The notes under the pieces are model-generated. The model was not told the origin of the DNA. It ran no database searches and was given only the letters and a program-made list of their open reading frames with translations. 64,000 nucleotides of DNA, taken from positions 1 through 64,000 of the forward strand of contig CBFHPW010000011.1 in the NCBI GenBank assembly GCA_965657945.1, written 5' to 3'. The translations under genes and the position numbers were made by a program. This DNA comes from CAJJDF01 sp965657945 (GTDB taxonomy: Bacteria > Bacteroidota > Bacteroidia > Flavobacteriales_D > CAJJDF01). Below, one piece after another: positions 7,099-16,320 of this stretch (position 1 is its first letter; the number at the start of each line of letters is the position of its first letter).

Positions 7099-7346
7099 TG
7101 CCCTCAAGTAAAGTTTAGATTTAATGGATTAGGCCAGAGGAAATATCAAAGTGCCCAATTGGAGATTTCGTTTATTAACTTGATGAATCTCTATCGTTTG
7201 TTAAAGAATTGACAAACAAATGTTTACAGCGATTTATTTTCGAATTTTTTGTGAATATATTTATCCAAACTTTTTAGGATTATTTAATTAAAAATGATTT
7301 AATTTTGTGGTTTAAAAACTACCTCGTACTCATAAAAACACATTCC
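7099..7346. other. Long upstream region of gcvP
   Basis: The gap between purT and gcvP is 303 bases. Apart from the purT terminator and the promoter box at 7300 I see no gene. I looked for a glycine riboswitch and recognised none. Confidence 0.5.
7300..7307 (+). promoter_or_regulatory. gcvP promoter -7 box TAATTTTG
   Basis: This is an exact match to TAnnTTTG, 40 bases before the gcvP start, giving a leader of roughly 35 bases. No convincing -33 TTTG is visible. Confidence 0.6.
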
Positions 7347-10217
7347 ATGAATAAAGAATTGTTCGAAACCAGACACATTGGTACTTTAGGAAACGACAAA
7401 GAATTGATGCTAAAAGAAATTGGCGTAGATTCGGTTGAAACACTAGTTGACCAAACGATACCGGCTGCAATTAGATTGAAGAAAAATTTGACAATCCCTG
7501 CTGCCTTATCAGAATTTGAATACTTGAATTTGGCCAAAGAAATTGGAGCTAAAAACAAAGTGTTTAGGTCCTACATTGGAATGGGATACTACAACACAAT
7601 TGTGCCTCCAGTTATCCAAAGAAATGTACTGGAAAATCCGGGTTGGTACACTGCTTACACGCCTTACCAAGCTGAAATTGCTCAAGGAAGATTGGAGTCT
7701 TTGTTGAATTTTCAAACGATGGTAAGCGATTTAACGGGAATGAATATTGCCAACGCTTCGTTGCTAGACGAATCAACTGCTGCCGCTGAGGCAATGAGTA
7801 TGTTGTTCAATACAAGAAAAAGAGATCAAGTAAAGAATAATGTAATCAAGTTTTTTGTCTCCGAGGAATGTTTCCCACAAACTATTGATGTAGTAAAGAC
7901 TAGAGCAAAAGGATTTGGAATAGAATTGGTAATTGGAAATCACAAAGAATTTACGCCAAGTGCCGAATATTTTGGAGCCTTGGTTCAATATCCGGCAGCA
8001 AATGGTGAGATACATGATTACACTGAGTTAACTAACTCGCTTCATGTACAAAACGCAAAAATTGTGGTAGCAGCTGATATCATGAGTTTAGCTATCTTAA
8101 CGCCTCCTGGAGAATGGGGAGCAGATGTGGTAGTTGGAAACACACAGAGATTTGGTGTGCCAATGGGTTTTGGTGGGCCACATGCAGCTTACTTTGCCAC
8201 AAGCGAAGAGTACAAAAGAAATTTACCAGGAAGAATAATTGGTGTATCGAAAGACAGACATGGAAACAACGCTTTGCGAATGGCGCTTCAAACGCGTGAA
8301 CAACACATTAGAAGAGAAAAAGCTACTTCTAACATCTGTACCGCACAAGCCCTACTTGCAAATATGGCAGCAATGTACGCTGTGTATCACGGAAAAAAAG
8401 GAATTAAGAGAATTGCAACAACCATTCACTCGTTCACATCTTTGTTGGCTAACGGTTTGAGTGAAATGGGAATTGAAGTAAAAACTACCAACTTTTTTGA
8501 TACGATTACCGTTTCTAATGCTGCTATCCCTGCAATAAAAGAATTAGCTCTTAAACAAGAGATGAATTTCTTTTACAAAACAGATTCAACGTTGAAACTG
8601 AGTCTTGATGAAACTACCTCATTGAAAGATGTGAATGAGATATTGGCTTTGTTTGCCGAGGCTACAAAATCGAGCTCATCGAATATAGAGAATGGAGTAG
8701 AAACTATTTCGTTTGACTCAAAATTCAAAAGAAACTCTGAGTTTTTAACTCATCCTGTTTTCAATAGGTATCATACAGAAACAGACATGATGCGTTACAT
8801 CAAGAAATTAGAGAACAGAGACATGTCCCTGACTCACTCTATGATTTCCTTGGGATCCTGTACTATGAAATTGAACTCGGCTAGCGAATTAATGCCAATT
8901 ACTTGGCCTGAATTTGCTAATATTCATCCATTTGTACCTGCGGATCAAGCGCAAGGTTATCACCAAGTGATTAATGAACTGGACGAAATGCTTTCTGAAA
9001 TTACCGGATTCGACAAAGTATCGATGCAACCAAACTCAGGTGCTCAAGGTGAGTATGCCGGATTGATGGTGATTAGAGCTTACCACGAAAGCAGAGGAGA
9101 TTTTAATAGAAATATTATGATTATCCCTTCGTCAGCTCACGGAACAAATCCTGCAAGTGCAGTAATGGCAGGAATGAAAGTGGTGGTTACGAAATGTGAT
9201 GACAAGGGAAACATTGACGTAGAAGATTTAAAAATTAATGTAGAAAAGCATAGTGAAAACTTGGCTGGAGCAATGATTACCTACCCATCTACACACGGTG
9301 TTTTTGAAGCTTCTATCATTGAAATTACAGGTTTGATTCACAAGCATGGTGGTCAAGTGTACATGGATGGTGCAAACATGAATGCCCAAGTAGGCTTGAC
9401 TTCCCCAGGTAACATTGGAGCAGATGTATGCCACCTAAACTTACATAAAACATTTGCTATACCTCACGGTGGTGGAGGGCCAGGAGTTGGACCAATAGGA
9501 GTGGCTAAGCAACTTACTCCTTTCTTGCCAGGAAATCCATTGATCAAAACTGGCGGTGAGCAGGCAATTACCTCCATTTCGGGAGCTCCATTTGGAAGCG
9601 CACTGATTTTATTGATTTCTTACGCTTACATCAAGATGCTAGGAGAAGAGGGAATCAGAAAGTCAACTGAACACGCAATTCTTAACGCCAATTACATCAA
9701 GGCAAGGTTAGAGAATCATTACGGGATTTTGTATCAAGGCGAAAACGGAACAGTGGCACACGAGATGATTCTGGATTGTAGAGAATTTAAATCAGAGTTG
9801 AACGTTGAGGTAGCTGACATAGCAAAAAGACTAATTGATTATGGATTTCATGCACCAACAGTATCTTTCCCAGTAGCTAGTACCTTGATGGTAGAACCAA
9901 CAGAGAGTGAATCCAAAGCAGAATTGGATAGATTTTGTGATGCGATGATTTCTATTAGAAATGAAATTAGAGAAATACAAGAGGGAGTGTACGACAAAGA
10001 AAACAACTTGTTGAAAAATGCCCCTCACATATTATCGGATGTGATGGAAGATAACTGGCCATTCTCTTACCCAAAGAAACAAGCAATTATGCCATTGCCT
10101 TATTTAAATGAGTTTAAATTTTGGGCACATGTAAGTAGAGTTGATCAAGGATACGGAGACAGAAACCTAATTTGTTCTTGTCCGAGTATCGAGGAATATG
10201 CGTTGGAAGAAGCGTAA
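7347..10217 (+). CDS. gcvP: Glycine dehydrogenase (decarboxylating), P protein
   Basis: This PLP enzyme of the glycine cleavage system decarboxylates glycine and passes the aminomethyl group to the H protein. The 956 residues form the long single-chain P protein, with N- and C-terminal PLP-transferase halves, rather than the split form. The PLP-binding lysine is Lys701 in LNLHKTFAIPHGGGGPG. SLGSCTMKLN and PSSAHGTNPASA are also clear. The ATG at 7347 (MNKELFETRHIG) fits the family; the in-frame TTG at 7305 lies within the -7 box and cannot be the start. gcvT and gcvH are not in this window. Confidence 0.97.
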   Translation: MNKELFETRHIGTLGNDKELMLKEIGVDSVETLVDQTIPAAIRLKKNLTIPAALSEFEYLNLAKEIGAKNKVFRSYIGMGYYNTIVPPVIQRNVLENPGWYTAYTPYQAEIAQGRLESLLNFQTMVSDLTGMNIANASLLDESTAAAEAMSMLFNTRKRDQVKNNVIKFFVSEECFPQTIDVVKTRAKGFGIELVIGNHKEFTPSAEYFGALVQYPAANGEIHDYTELTNSLHVQNAKIVVAADIMSLAILTPPGEWGADVVVGNTQRFGVPMGFGGPHAAYFATSEEYKRNLPGRIIGVSKDRHGNNALRMALQTREQHIRREKATSNICTAQALLANMAAMYAVYHGKKGIKRIATTIHSFTSLLANGLSEMGIEVKTTNFFDTITVSNAAIPAIKELALKQEMNFFYKTDSTLKLSLDETTSLKDVNEILALFAEATKSSSSNIENGVETISFDSKFKRNSEFLTHPVFNRYHTETDMMRYIKKLENRDMSLTHSMISLGSCTMKLNSASELMPITWPEFANIHPFVPADQAQGYHQVINELDEMLSEITGFDKVSMQPNSGAQGEYAGLMVIRAYHESRGDFNRNIMIIPSSAHGTNPASAVMAGMKVVVTKCDDKGNIDVEDLKINVEKHSENLAGAMITYPSTHGVFEASIIEITGLIHKHGGQVYMDGANMNAQVGLTSPGNIGADVCHLNLHKTFAIPHGGGGPGVGPIGVAKQLTPFLPGNPLIKTGGEQAITSISGAPFGSALILLISYAYIKMLGEEGIRKSTEHAILNANYIKARLENHYGILYQGENGTVAHEMILDCREFKSELNVEVADIAKRLIDYGFHAPTVSFPVASTLMVEPTESESKAELDRFCDAMISIRNEIREIQEGVYDKENNLLKNAPHILSDVMEDNWPFSYPKKQAIMPLPYLNEFKFWAHVSRVDQGYGDRNLICSCPSIEEYALEEA

Positions 10218-10272
10218 ATGTAAATTAAGAAAACAACCATTAATTCCGTTCCGATTTTCTACCTTTCTTGCA

Positions 10273-10322
10273 GTCATTCTGAACTCTTGTACTGAGCGAA
10301 GTCGAAGTGTGATTCAGAATCT
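10273..10322. repeat. Intergenic repeat, GTCATTCTGAA family
   Basis: It begins GTCATTCTGAAC, contains TACTGAGCGAAGTCGAAG, and ends GTGATTCAGAATCT, so the ends pair as an inverted repeat. It belongs to the same dispersed family as the element at 947. Confidence 0.7.
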
Positions 10323-10356
10323 ATTTGCAAGTTAGCACCACATTAATGAATAAATA

Positions 10357-10392
10357 AAACCCTTTGAACAATAGGCTCAAAGGGTTTTTTGG
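10357..10392 (+). terminator. Intrinsic terminator downstream of gcvP
   Basis: AAACCCTTTGA (10357-10367) and TCAAAGGGTTT (10377-10387) form an 11-base stem with a 9-base loop followed by T's. It lies 140 bases after gcvP, beyond the repeat. Confidence 0.75.
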
Positions 10393-10404
10393 TTATATTA
10401 AGAG

Positions 10405-10689
10405 ATGAAGAAAGGGACTAAAATAGCTTTGATTTGTACAATTGTCTATTGTTCGGCAGCAACTTATGTTCCACTGACTACAAAAATAAATTACAAAGGT
10501 GGATCATCTACCTATTCAGAATTGGTTGAACTACTGTTTGCTCCTGGTTCGTTGCTCGGTTTTATTGGGCTTCATCTTTTTGGAGTTCCTGCTTTTATAA
10601 TTGGACAAGTTATTTCGTTTATTGTGTTATTTTTAATTACTAAGGCAAAAATAAATTTTATATTAGATATGATTAAAAGGAAAAAGTGA
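10405..10689 (+). CDS. Small hypothetical membrane protein
   Basis: The 94-residue product is not recognised. It has a hydrophobic N-terminal segment (about residues 6-24), then a polar stretch with YKGGSSTYSELVE, then two further hydrophobic segments (about 45-62 and 65-81) and a basic tail. An inner-membrane location is likely. It starts just after a terminator and runs in the same direction as the next two small genes, but spacings are loose. Length and hydrophobicity support a real gene; the function is unknown. Confidence 0.55.
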   Translation: MKKGTKIALICTIVYCSAATYVPLTTKINYKGGSSTYSELVELLFAPGSLLGFIGLHLFGVPAFIIGQVISFIVLFLITKAKINFILDMIKRKK

Positions 10690-10717
10690 ATGTGTTAAGA
10701 TAAAAAAATAGATATCT

Positions 10718-11176
10718 ATGCCAATAAAACCCTCAACATTACAAGAATATTTAAATCAAATACAAGAAGATCGTCAGGTCCCTTTTGATAAATTAAGAAA
10801 TACAATTCTCGAAAACATTCCCAAAGGATTTGAAGAGGGAATGAATTATGGAATGCCGTCTTATTACGTGCCTCATTCTATTTTTCCAGCCGGTTATCAT
10901 TGTGATCCAAAACTTCCACTCCCTTTTGCGAGTATTGCAAATCAAAAGAATTTTATTGCGCTCTACCATATGGGAGTGTATGCAGATGAATCAATTTACA
11001 AATGGTTTGTGAAAGAATACGGCAAGAGATGCAAGTATAAATTGGATATGGGAAAAAGCTGTGTTCGGTTCAAAAAAATGGAAGACATTCCTTATGACTT
11101 AATTGCAGAATTAATGAGTAAATTTACTCCTGAAAGTTGGGTGGAGTTGTACCAAAATACTCTGGTTAAAAAGTAA
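10718..11176 (+). CDS. DUF1801 domain protein
   Basis: This 152-residue cytosolic protein belongs to the DUF1801 (YdhG-like) family. Features that fit are the N-terminal YLNQIQEDRQVPFDKLRNTI helix, the GFEEGMNYGMPSYYVP motif, IANQKNFIALYHMGVY and the GKSCVRFKKMEDIP segment near the end. No catalytic activity is established for the family. It lies 28 bases after a small membrane-protein gene and 26 bases before a lipoprotein gene; I see no functional link between them. Confidence 0.85.
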   Translation: MPIKPSTLQEYLNQIQEDRQVPFDKLRNTILENIPKGFEEGMNYGMPSYYVPHSIFPAGYHCDPKLPLPFASIANQKNFIALYHMGVYADESIYKWFVKEYGKRCKYKLDMGKSCVRFKKMEDIPYDLIAELMSKFTPESWVELYQNTLVKK

Positions 11177-11202
11177 TCGTTTATTTAAAAAGAACCTACA
11201 TT

Positions 11203-11637
11203 ATGATTCAAAATAGAACTCAATATATTGCCTTTGTAATTGCTATTTTATGGGTGTTTAGTGGTTGTAAAAAAAGTGCACAGCGAGCGTTTTATCCACC
11301 TGTGGATGAGTACATCAATATAACGTTAGTGTCCTACAACTCTCTTCAGGCTCCTGGAGGCTGGGCCTATGTAAATGGAGGGCTTAAAGGAATTATTGTG
11401 TATGCTCGTGGTGGGAATGAATTTGTAGCTTTTGATAGGAATTGCACATTTGAAGAGGAGAATTCTTGTGGAAACGCTTCGGTTTCATCCGACAATATAA
11501 CCATAGAATGCAGTTGTGATGGCAGTACTTATAACATCTTTGATGGATCTGTTACGAATGGGCCTGCTGAACTACCTTTAAAAGGGTACAACGTCACTTT
11601 CAACACTTCCAATAATACGCTACGAATCTTTAGCTGA
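11203..11637 (+). CDS. Rieske-like lipoprotein lacking histidine ligands
   Basis: The 144-residue lipoprotein has its lipobox cysteine at Cys22 (VFSGC). The rest resembles the small Rieske fold: a segment ending in FVAFDRNCT, then CSCDGSTYNIFDGSVTNGPAELPLKGYNV, which matches the CxxHGSxFd...G....GPA..PL pattern. Normal Rieske clusters use CxH and CxxH. Here the first motif reads C81-T-F83 and the second C105-D-G-S108, so both histidines are gone, while extra cysteines at 89 and 103 are present. It probably keeps the fold but cannot bind a standard 2Fe-2S cluster. Such histidine-free relatives occur in Bacteroidota; their role is unknown. Confidence 0.65.
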   Translation: MIQNRTQYIAFVIAILWVFSGCKKSAQRAFYPPVDEYINITLVSYNSLQAPGGWAYVNGGLKGIIVYARGGNEFVAFDRNCTFEEENSCGNASVSSDNITIECSCDGSTYNIFDGSVTNGPAELPLKGYNVTFNTSNNTLRIFS

Positions 11638-13206
11638 TTATTCTACGCTTTTTAAGTACCTGTTTTTGGAGCTAAAAAGAAAGAAATTTGTGAGAAAAGC
11701 GAAAAAGAAGACTCCATCTTGTGTTTCTAGAGTATCTTCAGAAAAGAAGGACAAAAGAGAAATACACAAACAAATGAGGTAGAAGTAATTTCTTTGTTTG
11801 AACCCAATTCCGATTGGAAAAAGAAGAAAGAAAAGAAAAAGAGCAAGTCCTACAATCCCAAGAGCAATAGCGGTGGACAAAAACTGGTTGTGCGACCTTA
11901 ATTGATACTTTGCTTCGAGATTCGTTCCTTTAAGCTGATAGTGGTTTTTAAAAACATCAGCCACGTCACCTGTACCGTAACCAAACCAAGGTTTTTTTTT
12001 GATGATTTCATTACTTACTTTCCAGTACTCCAAGCGCTGTGCTAGGGAATTTCCGCTTGCATTAACTCCTGCCAAATATCCGTCTAATTCAAACATAATT
12101 CGATGTAATCTTGACACAATGTTGGTGCTTGCATGTAAGTAATTTGGGATTCCTTTTTCAATATTTTGAATATCCCAATCAGATAATTGCCTCACTCCTT
12201 CTCTGTCCTTTTTCAAACCTCTTGAGGTTAAATAGCGTATCAGAATAAACTGAGAACCCTTGTTGGTGTCAATCGCGTAAAATGGGTGGGTAGAAATTCG
12301 ATTCCATTCTTCGTTTAGTTCTTTTTCACAAACGAAATCCTTGGCATAATTTCCATTATCAAAAAAATTATAAAAGTAATCTTGGTCGTAAGGATTTCCA
12401 CTTTTAGTCAAAAGTGTTTCGGTTGTCGTATCAATTTTTATTTCATGGTAAGTGGAATATAGGTTTTGAATGACTAAGGTTCCTCCGATTAAAATAGGTG
12501 CTAGCATAAAGAATCCATAGAAATTCTTTTTTTTGAATAAGTAATACAGTGAGATAAAAAATAGAGTGATGAATCCTAAAACAAGTCCTGTTGCCGATTC
12601 CATAAAGGATAAGAAATACAACAGGAAAAGACTAGATGAAACTCCAAAAATTTTGAACCCAAGCGAATGATTGAATAGTTTTGGGATGAGAAAGAGACTT
12701 AGCACTATCATAAGTGACAACCGAATGTGAGAGATGAATTGGGAGATGTCCCGTAGTTCAAGAATTTCTTTTTTGGCTGGCAGCAGGCCTTGATAAACCA
12801 TAAATCCATACAAGGAACTGGCAACCACTGATAAAGTAAATAGCCTTACGATTAAAAAATAGTGCGATTTTTTTAGTCGATGGGTTGTGCTCAAAACGAC
12901 AGGAAAGGCCAAGAGAGGAATTTTAATTCGTAAATCTTTCAGACCGTATTCAAGGTTTTCACTATAGAACAAACCTACCACAAATATGAGGTAAGCCCCA
13001 GTAAGAAATAGCGCGGTTTTGTTTCTAAAAAACTTAGAAAACTTCTGTCTTACTCCGCCTTCAATGAACCAGTTTACAATTAATGAAATGGTGCCTAGGC
13101 TCATCAAGAATTTTGAAAATGGCATGCCAATGACGATCAAACTCAAACAAAAAACGTGAGTCCAATACCCAGAGATAAACGAGAAAAAAGTGGGTTTTTT
13201 TTTCAT
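11638..13206 (-). CDS. O-antigen ligase-like membrane protein (Wzy_C family)
   Basis: This 522-residue multi-pass membrane protein belongs to the O-antigen ligase/polymerase superfamily. It has about ten hydrophobic segments. The large periplasmic loop (about residues 235-400) contains the Bacteroidota-type signature with LIRYLTSRGLKKDREGVRQL, and the conserved family motif PWFGYGTGD follows at about residue 410. It would transfer or polymerise glycan chains on undecaprenyl carriers at the periplasmic face of the inner membrane. It starts four bases after the upstream protease gene, so the two are cotranscribed. It directly abuts the convergent Rieske-like lipoprotein gene. Substrate is unknown; it is far from the polysaccharide operon at 32843. 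Confidence 0.82.
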   Translation of the reverse strand: MKKKPTFFSFISGYWTHVFCLSLIVIGMPFSKFLMSLGTISLIVNWFIEGGVRQKFSKFFRNKTALFLTGAYLIFVVGLFYSENLEYGLKDLRIKIPLLAFPVVLSTTHRLKKSHYFLIVRLFTLSVVASSLYGFMVYQGLLPAKKEILELRDISQFISHIRLSLMIVLSLFLIPKLFNHSLGFKIFGVSSSLFLLYFLSFMESATGLVLGFITLFFISLYYLFKKKNFYGFFMLAPILIGGTLVIQNLYSTYHEIKIDTTTETLLTKSGNPYDQDYFYNFFDNGNYAKDFVCEKELNEEWNRISTHPFYAIDTNKGSQFILIRYLTSRGLKKDREGVRQLSDWDIQNIEKGIPNYLHASTNIVSRLHRIMFELDGYLAGVNASGNSLAQRLEYWKVSNEIIKKKPWFGYGTGDVADVFKNHYQLKGTNLEAKYQLRSHNQFLSTAIALGIVGLALFLFFLLFPIGIGFKQRNYFYLICLCISLLSFFSEDTLETQDGVFFFAFLTNFFLFSSKNRYLKSVE

Positions 13207-13210
13207 GGAA

Positions 13211-14866
13211 TTATTTAATTGGCGCTAAAATCTGGTCGTATTCTGTTTTGTTGAGTAGGGTTTTAGTTGCTTTAGAAACAAATTGGTCTTTGTTCAATTC
13301 ATATTCCATTTGTCCATCTTGGTAATAGTATCTGCCAACAATTTCACTTTCTATCAATTCTAGTATTTCACTTTTAAATTTTTTTAAGTCTCGCTCCTTA
13401 TTGGGAGATAGCTTTTCTTTGAGAGCCTCGTATTCTTCTTTCGAAGATTCAAAATATTGTTCGCTTTCAGCAATTTCTTTCAGTTTTTCTAGAAATTTTT
13501 CCGATCCAGTGGTGTATTCAAATTCTTGAGAATATGCAAACTCAATGAACTCATCATAGTCATTTTTGGTCAGTTTAAATTGCTTTGCAGGAGCAATACT
13601 TGGGTGAGAATAGAAGTAATGTGTAGCAAAGTCAAACACGATATTTTCTCTCATTAATGCCCCAGAAATAGGTGAATAAGAACGGGTTTTCACTTCTAAG
13701 TCTGGCAAGATACCTCGTCCGTCTGTCACGGGTCTACCATTGGATGTTTGGAAATTGTGAACGAGGGAATCTGAGATGTTTTTTCCTTTTCCAGATGCAT
13801 TTCTGTCGCTGTAATCTAGTTTTTGGATGCATCGCCCACTTGGTGTGTAATATTTGGCTATCGTGATTTTAATGATAGAATTGTACTCCATGTTTTTGGT
13901 CTGCTGAACCAATCCTTTTCCAAAGGACTGATTTCCCACAACAACTGCTCTGTCCAAATCTTGTAATGTGCCTGATACAATTTCGGAAGCGGACGCAGAT
14001 CCCTCATCAATTAAAACAACCAGTGGAATTTTGGTGTCCATTGGCTTGTTTCTTGCAAAATATTTTAAATTATTCTGCCTGTCTCGTCCTTTTGTTTCTA
14101 CAACTAAGGTTCCTTGTGGCACAAATAGATTTACAATATTTACAGCTTCACCTAAAAGACCGCCTGGGTTTCCTCTCAAATCAAGGATTAATCCTTCCAT
14201 GTTGTTGGAGTCTTTTAATGTTTTTAGAGCAGCTGCTACTTCCGAGCTTGACGTTCCCAAGAACTGCGAAAGTTTTATGTAACCAATTTTGTCATCCACC
14301 ATTTTGAAAAAAGGAACAGTAGGCATTTTTATAATCTCTCGCGTGACAGAAACATTTAGAGGTTGCGATCCGTTGGGTCTTTCAATCTTTAATGTTACTT
14401 CGGTATCTTTCGCTCCTTTTAGCAAATCACTCACCTCCGAGGCAGACTTTCCTTTTACTGAATTTCCGTCAATCTCAATGATTTTGTCTCCCGCTGCAAG
14501 TCCTGCTTTTTGGGCAGGAAAATGTTGATAAGGATTTGTAATAAGAATGTAATCCTCTCTTTGCTGGATTAAGGATCCAATTCCACCATATTGGCCGCTT
14601 TGCATCATTCGGTAATCTTCAATATTGGACTCGGGTATATAGTTGGTGTAAGGATCGAGCGAACGCAACATGGCATCAATTCCTGTTTTCATTAATTCTC
14701 CAGGGTTGGTTTCATCTACAAAATTGAGGTTGATGTTTTTGTAGACTTCGCTAAAAATGGTAAGGTTTTTAGAAATCTCAAAATACTCATCGGTTGCAGT
14801 ATTTTCTTGTGCCCAGCCAGAAACAAGGTAAGGGACAAATAAAAGTAGCAGTAAGGTTTTTTTCAT
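13211..14866 (-). CDS. C-terminal processing protease, S41 family
   Basis: This is an exported serine protease of the CtpA/Prc type that trims or degrades periplasmic proteins from the C-terminus. The 551 residues comprise a signal peptide (about 1-19), an N-terminal helical region, a PDZ domain (about 88-165, with YGGIGSLI and AGLAAGDKIIEIDG) and the S41 catalytic domain. The active-site serine is in GSASASE (289-295) and the catalytic lysine is Lys317 in FGKGLVQ. A C-terminal charged helical extension follows (about 430-551). It heads a two-gene unit with the O-antigen ligase-like gene. The family is certain; the exact physiological substrate is not known. Confidence 0.93.
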   Translation of the reverse strand: MKKTLLLLLFVPYLVSGWAQENTATDEYFEISKNLTIFSEVYKNINLNFVDETNPGELMKTGIDAMLRSLDPYTNYIPESNIEDYRMMQSGQYGGIGSLIQQREDYILITNPYQHFPAQKAGLAAGDKIIEIDGNSVKGKSASEVSDLLKGAKDTEVTLKIERPNGSQPLNVSVTREIIKMPTVPFFKMVDDKIGYIKLSQFLGTSSSEVAAALKTLKDSNNMEGLILDLRGNPGGLLGEAVNIVNLFVPQGTLVVETKGRDRQNNLKYFARNKPMDTKIPLVVLIDEGSASASEIVSGTLQDLDRAVVVGNQSFGKGLVQQTKNMEYNSIIKITIAKYYTPSGRCIQKLDYSDRNASGKGKNISDSLVHNFQTSNGRPVTDGRGILPDLEVKTRSYSPISGALMRENIVFDFATHYFYSHPSIAPAKQFKLTKNDYDEFIEFAYSQEFEYTTGSEKFLEKLKEIAESEQYFESSKEEYEALKEKLSPNKERDLKKFKSEILELIESEIVGRYYYQDGQMEYELNKDQFVSKATKTLLNKTEYDQILAPIK

Positions 14867-14878
14867 AGTTCAATTTGT

Positions 14879-15100
14879 TTATGGAACGGGATCATGACCG
14901 TGACCGCCCCAGGGATGGCAACTTAATATTCTTTTTGCGCCTAGCCAACCTCCCTTTAATGGACCATATTTTTTTAGAGCCTCAATGGTGTAACTCGAGC
15001 AGCTTGGTGTATACCTGCAAGTAGTTGGCAAAAGCGGAGAAATAAGGTATTGATAAGCTCTTACTAATAGGATAAAAGGAAAAGACAATATCGATTTCAT
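14879..15100 (-). CDS. yidD: Membrane protein insertion efficiency factor YidD
   Basis: This 73-residue protein assists YidC-dependent insertion of inner-membrane proteins. The family signature is complete: the hydrophobic start LLVRAYQYLISPLL, CRYTPSCSSYTIEALKKYG and GAKRILSCHPWGGHGHDPVP. It overlaps the preceding rnpA stop codon by one base, the usual rnpA-yidD order. oxaA/yidC and rpmH are not adjacent here. Confidence 0.96.
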   Translation of the reverse strand: MKSILSFPFILLVRAYQYLISPLLPTTCRYTPSCSSYTIEALKKYGPLKGGWLGAKRILSCHPWGGHGHDPVP

Positions 15101-15480
15101 TATTCTTTGGTTAAACGACTTAAAAGTACAATTATTTTCTCTTCTGTAAGAGAATACGGAAGGGGTTTCTTTTCAAGATAGATGAAGCACAAAACCAATT
15201 GTTTGTTCTGTTTTTCGAGAGATTTGTAGAGGATGTCTTTATGAAGTCGATAAGCTTCTTTTGCTCTGCGTTTTACTTTGTTTCTGTTTACGGCAAGCTT
15301 CACTTTTCTTTTGCTTACGCTAAACATCACTTGAGCTGGGTACTTCGAGTTGAGTTCTGTTTTCTTCGCAATCACCATCCATGGATATTGGGTAAACTTT
15401 ATATTGTCTTTACCTTCAAAAAGTGAATCAATAAGAATTTTGCTGCAAAGTCGTTCTTCTTTACAAAATGTGTGTTTCAT
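15100..15480 (-). CDS. rnpA: Ribonuclease P protein component
   Basis: This is the protein subunit of RNase P, which with the rnpB RNA matures tRNA 5' ends. The 126-residue length is normal. The N-terminal FCKEERLCSK element and the RNA-binding motif NRNKVKRRAKEAYR are present. The start codon is followed closely by yidD, which overlaps its stop by one base. It is downstream of the hemD-DUF4271 pair in the same direction with a 62-base gap. Confidence 0.94.
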   Translation of the reverse strand: MKHTFCKEERLCSKILIDSLFEGKDNIKFTQYPWMVIAKKTELNSKYPAQVMFSVSKRKVKLAVNRNKVKRRAKEAYRLHKDILYKSLEKQNKQLVLCFIYLEKKPLPYSLTEEKIIVLLSRLTKE

Positions 15481-15542
15481 CTTATTGAATTTCGTGTGAT
15501 GGAATGTGGCAACAATTTATGCCAAGAAGTTTTACAGAAAAT

Positions 15543-16310
15543 TTACTCTGTTTTTCCGTCCATGTAGTTTTCTATGGCCTTTTTCATCGAAGGCACTTTG
15601 GGCATAGGCGCTTGCACATCGATTCTTAGGTCCTTCTTAAGAACAGCATCTGCAGTTGATTGTCCCCAAACCGCAATCCTCGTTTTGTTTTGTTTAAAAT
15701 CCGGAAAGTTGTGGTAGAGAGATTCAATACCAGAAGGACTAAAAAAAACAAGCATGTCGTAATTTACGTCTGCCAAATCAGATAAATCTGAAATCACAGT
15801 TTTGTACATAATTGCTTCCGAAAAATTGATGTCATTGTTCTTCAATATAACAGAAATACTGCCGTTGTGCTGAGCCGAAAGAGGAAGTAGGAATTTCTCC
15901 GATTTATTCTTCAAAATCAATGGCATTAAATCATTGAAAATAGCTTTTCCAAAAGAAATTTTTCTTTTTCTGTACACGATATATTTTTGAAGATATTTTG
16001 CAATACTTTCGTTCGTGCAAAAATATTTCATAGAATCTGGCACATCAAATCTCATTTCTTCAGCCATTCTGAAGTAATGATCAACGGCACTTTTGCTTGT
16101 AAGAATAATAGCTGTGTGGTCTTTTAATTCCACTCTGCTTTGTCTGAATTCTTGTCCGGGAATCCCCTCTACATGAATAAAGTGTCTAAAATCAACAGTT
16201 ATTTTTCTTTCATCAGCCAAATCGTAATAAGCCGATTTTTGTCCCTCTTCCGGTTTCGGTTGAGAAATCAAAATGCTTTTAATCTTGGTGTCCGTTTTAG
16301 CTACACTCAT
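15543..16310 (-). CDS. hemD: Uroporphyrinogen-III synthase
   Basis: This enzyme cyclises hydroxymethylbilane to uroporphyrinogen III in haem and corrinoid synthesis. The family is divergent, but the 255-residue protein shows the expected two alpha/beta domains with the landmarks ILTSKSAVDHYF in the first half and MLVFFSPSGIESL and IAVWGQSTADAV in the second. In Bacteroidota hemD is commonly paired with a DUF4271 membrane gene, and such a gene lies ten bases upstream here. No other haem genes are nearby. Confidence 0.9.
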   Translation of the reverse strand: MSVAKTDTKIKSILISQPKPEEGQKSAYYDLADERKITVDFRHFIHVEGIPGQEFRQSRVELKDHTAIILTSKSAVDHYFRMAEEMRFDVPDSMKYFCTNESIAKYLQKYIVYRKRKISFGKAIFNDLMPLILKNKSEKFLLPLSAQHNGSISVILKNNDINFSEAIMYKTVISDLSDLADVNYDMLVFFSPSGIESLYHNFPDFKQNKTRIAVWGQSTADAVLKKDLRIDVQAPMPKVPSMKKAIENYMDGKTE

Positions 16311-16320
16311 ATCTCGTTAA

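Noticed and set aside
7099..7346. Glycine riboswitch before gcvP
   Set aside because: The leader after the promoter box is about 40 bases, too short, and no conserved riboswitch core was recognised upstream.
13966..14307. 113- and 104-codon plus-strand frames inside the processing protease gene
   Set aside because: They are antisense to conserved catalytic codons of the protease and show no signal of their own.
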